A DNA stretch of 64,000 nucleotides from Rosellinia necatrix (taxonomy: Eukaryota; Ascomycota; Sordariomycetes; Xylariales; Xylariaceae), in assembly GCA_021209875.1 (NCBI GenBank), contig JAGYVD010000003.1:2046001-2110000 (forward strand), written 5' to 3'. A program made the translations under genes and the position numbers. Of this stretch, positions 56,527 through 64,000 are shown piece by piece. The notes below the pieces were generated by a model, which ran no database searches, was not told where the DNA came from, and worked only from the letters and a program-made list of their open reading frames with translations. The stretch's first letter is position 1; each line of letters starts with the position of its first letter.

Positions 56527-59500
56527 TCAAGGACGTACTCCCTGTATACAGAACACCTTTCCTCCTAAGAAAGGCTTGCAAGCTTCTGTAAGGTTACAAG
56601 GGCGCCTACGCTGCATTAGCCTTGGCTCCCCCTTGTCTTTCATCAAGAACGGGAGAACGGGAGAACGGGATGCGGGGAGTGGGGTGAGATTTTTACATAC
56701 CACTGACACCTTGAGTCAAGGTGTTCTTCGCCTCGGTGTTTCGGCTGCTCAGAGTCACAGTGACGGTAACTTTGATATCCCCGTCGTCTTGCAGTTTATT
56801 GGCCCACCGAAATACCTTCTCATCTTCTCGGCCATCGCCTATAACCATCAGGAAGTCGGCCGGACTATCGTGATTATCTTTCTGTCCATCTGCCTTCAGC
56901 CGCTCGTAAATATGAGCAGCTGCGGTGGCTTTGGTCCAGTCGCAGGGTTCCACTACTACGCAGTCGCCAAGCTGGGTGGCGTGGACATGTTGATCCTCGC
57001 AAGATTCATTGATATGCGCAGTCCAATCACCTGCTTGTCTCTCTGCCATGGCGAAATCCTCCGCATTCTTGAAATGAAATATCAGAGAGCAGTTCCTGTC
57101 CTCAATCTCGGATCCCGGTGTGCGTTCAAGATAGTACTGAAAAATATTCCTGACAGACTGTTTCCATACAGCGACCTTTCTCCTATCCGCAAACTCAACC
57201 CAAGAACTCTCACCGGGGTATCTAATAAAGCAGCCATTCTCAGCGATCAAACCCAGGTTCGGGACCAGTCGAAAAAGCCGATCGAGTTCGTCAGTTCTTT
57301 GGGCTGACATGACGAATACAGTATTCCGGTTGTCGTACACTAAATCGTTAAGCACGAGAAGTGTGCGCTACGTATTGTTAGTTGATAGTTATTCGGAAGC
57401 AACTGGAAGTACGCTCTGTATCTTACTTGGGGATTCGCCGGAACCCTATTTTTCATCATCTCGGATGAAATGAGGGTACCCTCATAATCCAAGAGGAAGA
57501 GTCTTCGTTCGCTCTGGCTATACTGTTTGGATAGTTGATTTAGATTCAGGCGCGGGATTGAAATCTGATCTTGGCTGTGTTGAATCTGGTAGCTTTGGTC
57601 TAATTGCGATAGAAAGCTGGTGAACCAATGGCTTCCTGTTTGGCGGCTCACCACTTCGCGAAGTGATGACCACCGCGCGGCCTTCTCCTCACTCGACATC
57701 TCGATCGCTTGCTTGATAGCATCGGAACACTGCCGGTAGCTCCATGGATTTATTGACAGCTCTTGGCCGCCAAAAAGCGAGGAGGTGCCCGTAAACTCTG
57801 AGAGAATGAGAGAGCCATGCTGCTGATCGCAAAACGCCCCATCCTGACAGACGATAAACTCGTGTGATGTCAAGTTCATCCCTTCTCGTTGGCTAGTGAT
57901 CATAAGAGCATCCGCGATCGTTAGAAGGGCTAGATACTGGGAGTATGGTATGTCCTGCTTCAAATACACCACCGGTTGGTATGCAAGATTTGCCCAAGCC
58001 GAATTTATTCTTGCAACTATATCCCCTATAGCCGCATCCAGACCGTTCTTATCGCTTGTAGATAAAACGACTTGGATCAAGACAATCTGATCCCTCCAAG
58101 AAGGATTCTTATTGAGGAAAAGCTCGTATGCGAGAAGTTTCTGGCGAACACCACGGAGGAGGTCGAGTTTGTCCCGTGCGACAATGATCTTCTTGTCTTT
58201 GTAGCGGTCCCTCATGATATTGACCCATCTCATAACTTCCGGATCTTGACGATGGATATTGAGATTGTCTGGGTCGATACCGATTGCGGTATGGGTAACG
58301 TTAACAAAACGGTCTTCTAATTGGATACCTTCGTTCGTCGCCTCAACCGAGAGGAGCCTGCTGCAAGTTTGAAGAAAATGCCGCGCATACTCGGCGATTT
58401 GGAAGCTGACGAGGTTCGCGCCTAGCATGCCTTCTAGGAGTTGCCTCCGGACGGCTAGACAGCGGAATACCTCGGAAGAGGGGAAAGCGACGTGCAAAAA
58501 TAACCCGATTTTGGCCTCTGGCAACTTCTTACGTATCATGCCGGGAAGCAAAAGTAGATGATAATCATGGACCCAAATGGTGTCACCGCGCTTCCAGTTC
58601 TTGACAATCTCGTCCGCAAAGGCTTGATTGACGTTGACGTAGAATTGCCAGGAATGGTCTTCGTAGGCTTTGCTCTTAGGATTGTCGGGGATCTGGTAAT
58701 GGAACACCGGCCAGAGTATCTGTTTACAGAACTGCGAGTAGTGCCCGTCAAAGTCCTTGTCTTTACAGAAAACCGGTAACATATTGAACTCGGTCACCAG
58801 CCGGTCGCGGATATCTCGCTTTTGCTGTGTGCCCTCGAGGGCGTCCGTGGGCATACCCAGGGTCCCTACCCATGTGAATTCGCCATCATAGCCGTCTCTC
58901 GCCGCTGCCTCGGCTGCGTTGCGAAGACCGCCATTGCCTTGGTCCGCATTCACGATACGCCAATTCGCATTGGCAAATACCCTGTCATGGCTGTCGCTCC
59001 GCGACGCCCGGGGCTGGAAGACGCCTTGGCGCCCGAGCTCCTTGGCCTTGGAGAGCAATTTTTCATGCTCAAGAAGAGAGGCCGGAAGAGGTGAGCCCGC
59101 ACGAGAGATTGGTTGGAAAGTCCGGCCACCCCAACTAGGAGATTCCCTCTCTGCCGGGACTCTGAAATCTACATCGTTTGAGGCGTGCGCGGAGAGGCCG
59201 TGTTCATTGAGAAATAGTTCATCCTCGATTGCTATCTCATCGTCTGTAGGAGTAAGGGGTGGCGTATTCGTGGGGTGAGGCGTGAATAGACTAGGGCGAG
59301 CATTGAGAAGGCCTCGTTTTGGTGCGCCATGAATGTTTGGTTGGCCTCCATTTCGACCACTCCCAGGCGGAGCTTCTGGAAGGGTGAAATATATTGTTTT
59401 AGGAAGGAATCTGCAGGACGAACTGGGGTCAATTGAATGCTCTCCTCTATAAAAAAAAAAAAAAAAAACTGGCCACTAAGAGGGATTTAAACGACCAGGA

Positions 59501-59738
59501 TTATTTTTCGTGCAGGATGCGAACCAGGTATGCTGAGGTATTTCGCATTTACGCGCTGACCGAGGGAGGACATGACAAGACGCAACAAGACAAGACCAAA
59601 AAAAAAAAAAAAAGATTGAAAGGAAAAAGGGAGTAAGAAAAACAACAAGAGAAGCAGCAACAATAAAACGGCAACAGACGAGAGAATCCCATGAATAGAT
59701 ATGGGACATACTTACAGAGAAGCTAAGAAGACCGTCAT
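56527..59738 (-). CDS. Trehalose-6-P synthase complex regulatory subunit, Tsl1/Tps3-like
   Basis: GT20 synthase-like domain plus HAD phosphatase-like domain, probably a scaffolding subunit of the trehalose synthase complex. Four exons: 59738-59716, 59410-57427, 57367-56701 and 56585-56527, 910 residues. Exon 1 (MTVFLASL) precedes FLPKTIYFTLPEAPP and a Pro/Thr-rich leader. The GT20 part has GEFTWVGTLGMPTDAL, WPVFHYQ, VHDYHLLLLPGMIRKK, GLFLHVAFPSSEVFR and TSQREGMNLTSHEF. Two catalytic positions look substituted: the DRLDxxKG-type motif reads ARDKLDLLRG. The phosphatase motif I reads LLDYEGTL (D649, E651) instead of DxD. Both changes fit a non-catalytic Tsl1/Tps3-type subunit rather than Tps1 or Tps2. 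The last exon is less certain; an acceptor at about 56612 would end the protein two codons after the splice. Confidence 0.88.
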
Positions 59739-62678
59739 GATGGATCAATGCTGACGCTGTAACTGGGAGAGACGATGCAACCGAACTGGTAGAATGAGAG
59801 ACGGGCTTGAGTGGCAATGATATGCCAATGCGGACCGCGGGGCATCAACGGTGGGAGAGGCCAACCAAATTTGAATCCGGGCTGCTGATCTACTGCTTTG
59901 GGACTTGGGAATGCAGAAGGACAGAGAAGACCGGGTGGTGGAGAGACAGGGCAAGACAAGGCGAGCTCCAACCTTTGAGCAGAAGGCCTAGGTGCAATCG
60001 ACTTTTTTTCAAGCCACCACGGAAAACGAGAGAAAGGGTGTCAACAGAAGGGGGCAGAACTGAGGATTATATGGTGTGCACATATCTAATCTAGAGATGC
60101 GCCTTTTCCGTGTGTAAGAAGGGTGGTGGTTAGGTAGAGAGAACACGGTACGGTAGGTGCTGAATGATGGGGATATTAGTGGTTAGGTATCAAGATGCTT
60201 AGCTAGGTAGGGAGAGGTGGCCCGGACGTATGAAGAGGGCTTAGACGAGGTGATGTCAGTACCTAACCTACCTACGTGAAGGATTGGCATTTTCGATTGT
60301 GCTACCAGGCTGGTACTAGATCCCCGGTTCCACCTGCACGGAATCTTCATGTAGTCGTGCGACAATGCTGAGGTACGACCAAGTACCTACTGTACTTCAC
60401 AATCAAAATAGAACAAATTTGAAGGTGCATGGCACAGCTCGTGCTACCCACTGTAAGCCGGCTCCTCTGAGCCTAGCACTACTTGTTGCCGCGAATAAAC
60501 CGGGACAGGGGACGGGGTTTGGCTAGAAGGTAGCCAACACAGACTTCTAACCCGGGTCTGATCTGATGGCTGGCTAGGCCGACGCTATGGTGTGAAAAGC
60601 TGTAGGTACCGACCCGGCTTGTCGGCAAGAATGCATGCAGGTTAACAGTTGAGTTATTTTGACCAATAAAGGATCCGTAACTTGTACCCCAAAACACCAG
60701 TGGAATGAGCAGGCTACGTCATCTGTTAAGAGTTACCTTTCCAAAACATCCTCCGACTCAGCTAGAAAAAACACGGGCCATAAGTAACCCTGTGCCAACC
60801 AGACTACCACGTGCATCTGCTCGCTCATCCTCCTATAGGAGCTATAGTTACTTCCTTTTCCCTCGATGCATTACACCACTTGATCTATGCCAATAGGTTT
60901 CATTGGCCGACCGGCTTGCTTGTTGTTTTGGTCAGATCCTCGGGGCACTCGCTGCCTGCGCCTGCCTTGCCTTGCCTTGTCTCGAACCCCTCCAAGACCT
61001 TGATCACACAGCATGACCTACGACAGGAAAGCCATAACGTCAACAAAACCGACAGATCATAAAACGACGCCCTGGGTTAGGTATCTCCATACCCAAATCA
61101 AAAACGGCAGTCCCGGAGACCTGCGCCAGAGGCAGACAAGATGAGATGGGGCTCCAGTCGGTGCGGGCCGAACAACAACGCGAGAACACCCCTACGGATG
61201 TGGGCTTCGTCACCTATCAACCAACGTAAAAAACCCGGGTGCTATTCGGGATTGGAACCAGGCAATACTACGTCCAGCGGGAATTCCACCACCCTGACAT
61301 AAAAAGAAGGAGGACGGCGAAACAGCCTTGGAATTGCTTCTGATCCTGCACGGTCGGCGGTGGGAGTGTTTGCTCCGAGCCCGAGGTCGTCAGCGTCCCG
61401 TCCCCCCTTACGTCCCTCTTGTCGCCACAGCGCCCTACGCGCCTGGATAATGCGCCTCCCATTGGAAACTGGCATGAGTCACATGGGATAGAGTAGACAG
61501 CGAGTGTCTCGGATCTTTCGTCATCTTTTCTCACCAGAGCGATACCTCTGCCATCGAGTCATCATTTCTCGGCCGTAGTTGGTGCATCGCTATCAGATGC
61601 TTCCCAGCCTATCGGCTAATATCGAGATAAGCGTGCGCTTGGATCGCGATGCGTCGTAACAGTCTGGTGGCAGAATCGCGATTTTAGTGCGCTTGGATCG
61701 CGCTTGGCTATAAAAAATCAAATAAATGAGGGCGAGAAAATTTAAGCATACCCCTGCCGCTCACGGACCAAACCGCTGCAAGTGCGAGAGCCGCGCGTGG
61801 GTTTGATCGCCGTCCTACCTTAGGTACTACTGTATGTACTATGTATGCAAGTATCTAGCTGGACCCGCCTGTACCCATTTGTTTGCTGCAAGCAGACTGC
61901 GGGGTTGGAACTTAACATACAGATAGGTCGAAATCTTTATCTTCGCACTTGCTTCGCGGGAGGGGCTTGATTGGACGAGTATAAAAGTTACCTAATATAG
62001 CCTCCCTTCTGGGCCATGGCCCTCCCTCAGCTATATGTCAACTCGGGTCAGAGAGTATGGGAGTAATTCCTGTTCCGCGATGAGCGCCGACCCGCCGGCC
62101 CTGGCCAGAATCCGGAAGACACGAATTTGGTCTAACCGGTATCATGCTGTGTCCCGTCAATCCAGCCGAGAGTATCCGCTTCGTTAGTACGGAAACATTT
62201 TTGCCGTGGCATAGACTTATCCCATGCAGGCAGGCAAGATAATCTTTTATATATATATATACAGTCGCAAACAAGTTGATGCGTGGATACTACCGAGCAG
62301 GTACGCTTGAACTGAAGTAGGTACTTCAGCTTCGTGTGCCAATTCTCCAACGCACGTACCTGGATTAGATTTTATTCCGAAACCTGAATGATTGTACAAC
62401 TAGCTCAGCCATGGCAACCGGGCAGTGTGTTCGTGTCGCAATTGGTTTCTCGGTTAAAGAAAACGGAAGCTTAATTTCAAGGTGGGTAGTACTTTTAATA
62501 TCGTAGCGTTGAAGGGGGAGTCAAGTCACCAATGGCATTAGTTGGACTAGTATCTCAGAGGTATATCGCGTTATCGACTACCACCCGCAGGATTGTTCCT
62601 AATTTAGTCAAAAATGAAACGTTGAAAATCCAGGGGATGCCGAGGTGCTGGAACTGCCCGCAATCCCTAAAAGCGAGC
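59739..62678. other. Intergenic, no gene seen
   Basis: 2.9 kb between the trehalose gene promoter and the RSA4 3' end. TACCTACC-type strings recur near 60260-60275. No family or splice chain is recognisable on either strand. A box-B-like GGTTCCAATCC near 61250 (minus) lacks tRNA stems. Confidence 0.55.
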
Positions 62679-63973
62679 TCAATGGCGCCATATCCTAACG
62701 GCCCGATCCTTACCCCCGGATGCCACACATGTCCCGTCCGGTGACCACTCAACAACATATACCTCATCTTCGTGGCCTGGTAGGTCAGTTTTCAATTTGA
62801 AGGTTCGCATATCCCATGTTTTCACCGTGGTATCGCGGCTACCTTTACAAATAGTAAGGTCAGTATCTTCTGTCAAAGGCGACATCTCGGAGGAACCACT
62901 TAGATGTTACTCACACGATACTAACAGTCGCTGTTTCCCAATATCAGTGTGTGTAGAATAAAGCCACTAGGGAGGGGAGCATACCGAATCTGCACTGAAT
63001 GCAATTTGAAACACCGGTGCAACCTATGTAATGTCAATTCCTATGTTCTGCCGCCTACCAAACTGCCGTTCCTGTGGACGGCCAAGACAAAGTGTCTTGA
63101 TAAGTGATGTGCGCGATATCTTACTTACATGGCCTCTGAGAGTGGCAAGAAATTTCCCATCTCTATTATAGTCTTGTTAGCAAATGCTTTTTCCATCCGA
63201 AGGGAAAGGCGCGCTGACTTATCGAAAACTTTGATTGAATTGTCGAAGCTTGCGGTGGCTAAGAATAGTTAGTCTTCAGCTGTCGAGCGCGGTTGCGCAA
63301 GTGTAGGTAGGGTCCAATGCGGGATTGGGAATTATTGTACACACCGATCAGTCTACCGTCGGGTGAGAATCTCACGGCTAAAACTTGTTTCGAATGTCCC
63401 ATAAGCCTGTTTATAGGCTTAGAACCATGGGACTCAGGATCCCATATATAAACTAACCAAAACCGGAAGTTAGTTATTGCAGTTTGTAGTCATTGACCGG
63501 TGCATGTAGTGAGAATAATACGACGAAGGGTAATTTTAAACCAGCGACTCTTCGCCTCTGGTTAGGCTAGAAGATGGGAATGAAGCGGATCAATGCTCAC
63601 CAGTGCAATCGTCGCTTGCTGACACAAGCCTCTCAACAATTTTGCCACCGTGCGTAGCAGCTTTTTCAAATAACGCCTTGGCTTTCGCCCTCTGCTCTTC
63701 TATTGAGGACGGGATCACCTTCGTGTGGTCGTAGAATGCCGTTCCTAAGACACTATCGGTCGAGAGCGCAACTATGGAGACGTTAATAATGAAATAGCCC
63801 AGGTGAGATAACGTAAACGTAGAAATGCGCTTACTATGGTTGACCCAGTGCGCATGGGAACATAGTGAATGTCGAAGCGTGCCGTCGGAAGCGTTCCAGA
63901 CCTTTATTTGCCGATCCTGACTAGCAGAATAAATGTAATCTAATCCACCCCATTTCACCATAGTTACAGATGA
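62679..63973 (-). CDS. RSA4: Ribosome assembly WD40 protein Rsa4/Notchless, 3' part
   Basis: 60S biogenesis factor, a substrate of the Rea1 AAA ATPase on nucleolar/nucleoplasmic pre-60S particles. Only the C-terminal 236 residues are here; the 5' exons lie beyond base 64000. Eight exons: 63973-63835, 63771-63601, 63452-63345, 63259-63220, 63162-63129, 63023-62985, 62930-62915 and 62842-62679, with phases that close. WD repeats seen in order: YIYSASQDRQIKVWNASDG, RLVSASDDCTVYIWDPESH, IATASFDNSIKVFDKDGKF, LLVSCSRDTTVKTWDMR and VASGGKDRAVRIWRH at the stop. ALSTDSVLGTAFYDHT and EEQRAKAKALFEKAA after the repeat-opening VNH are the Notchless-specific insert. The gene has many very short exons (16, 34, 39 and 40 nt) compared with its neighbours. 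Confidence 0.93.
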
Positions 63974-64000
63974 CTAAGTATGATTAGAGCCTATCTTGGC

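Noticed and set aside
61235..61265. tRNA T-arm-like string on the minus strand
   Set aside because: Flanking bases do not form the T stem, and no other arm is found.

Overview
The window looks like a nuclear contig of a filamentous ascomycete, most likely a Sordariomycete. Protein genes are interrupted by short introns (about 50-550 nt) with GTAAGT/GTATGT donors and YAG acceptors. The proteins match fungal families (SUN/GH132 wall protein, alternative oxidase, Hos2 deacetylase, Bna1, HET-like protein). A retrotransposon carries the mutation signature of repeat-induced point mutation (RIP), a process of filamentous ascomycetes. Intergenic regions are long and full of microsatellites.

Layout. 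1-9 kb: a Hos2-type histone deacetylase (+), a secreted M28 leucine aminopeptidase (-) and an Fmp42/SLC43-like transporter (-). 9.9-16.7 kb: a full-length LTR retrotransposon, AT-rich and RIP-mutated, with 132-bp LTRs and a perfect 5-bp target duplication; its Ty3/gypsy-type pol is still readable on the minus strand. 18.1-19.4 kb: a SUN-family wall glucosidase (-). 19.4-26.3 kb: no gene found. 26.3-28.3 kb: a C2H2 zinc-finger regulator whose 5' end seems frameshifted. 29.7-37.9 kb: a small complex I subunit (-), the ER co-chaperone Sil1 (+) and a 980-residue single-pass membrane protein with NPF and PPxY motifs (+). 38.5-51 kb: 3-hydroxyanthranilate dioxygenase (-), NAD(P)HX dehydratase (-), ATP synthase alpha (-), a HET-like protein (+) and alternative oxidase (-). 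51-54 kb: gene-poor, with a solo LTR of a second family and a possible tiny zinc-ribbon gene. 54.3-59.7 kb: a branched-chain aminotransferase (-) and a Tsl1/Tps3-like trehalose synthase regulatory subunit (-). 62.7 kb to the end: the 3' part of the ribosome-assembly WD40 protein Rsa4/Notchless (-).

Functional theme. Several genes concern NAD and mitochondrial energy: Bna1 feeds NAD synthesis, the dehydratase repairs damaged NAD(P)H, and a complex I subunit, ATP synthase alpha and alternative oxidase use or bypass the respiratory chain. Eukaryotic gene order makes this suggestive only. I saw no CRISPR array, rRNA gene or complete tRNA gene. No secondary-metabolite cluster or clearly novel multigene system is evident. 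The most unusual items are the retroelement with its asymmetric RIP, two apparent homopolymer frameshifts, and the large NPF/PPxY membrane protein.
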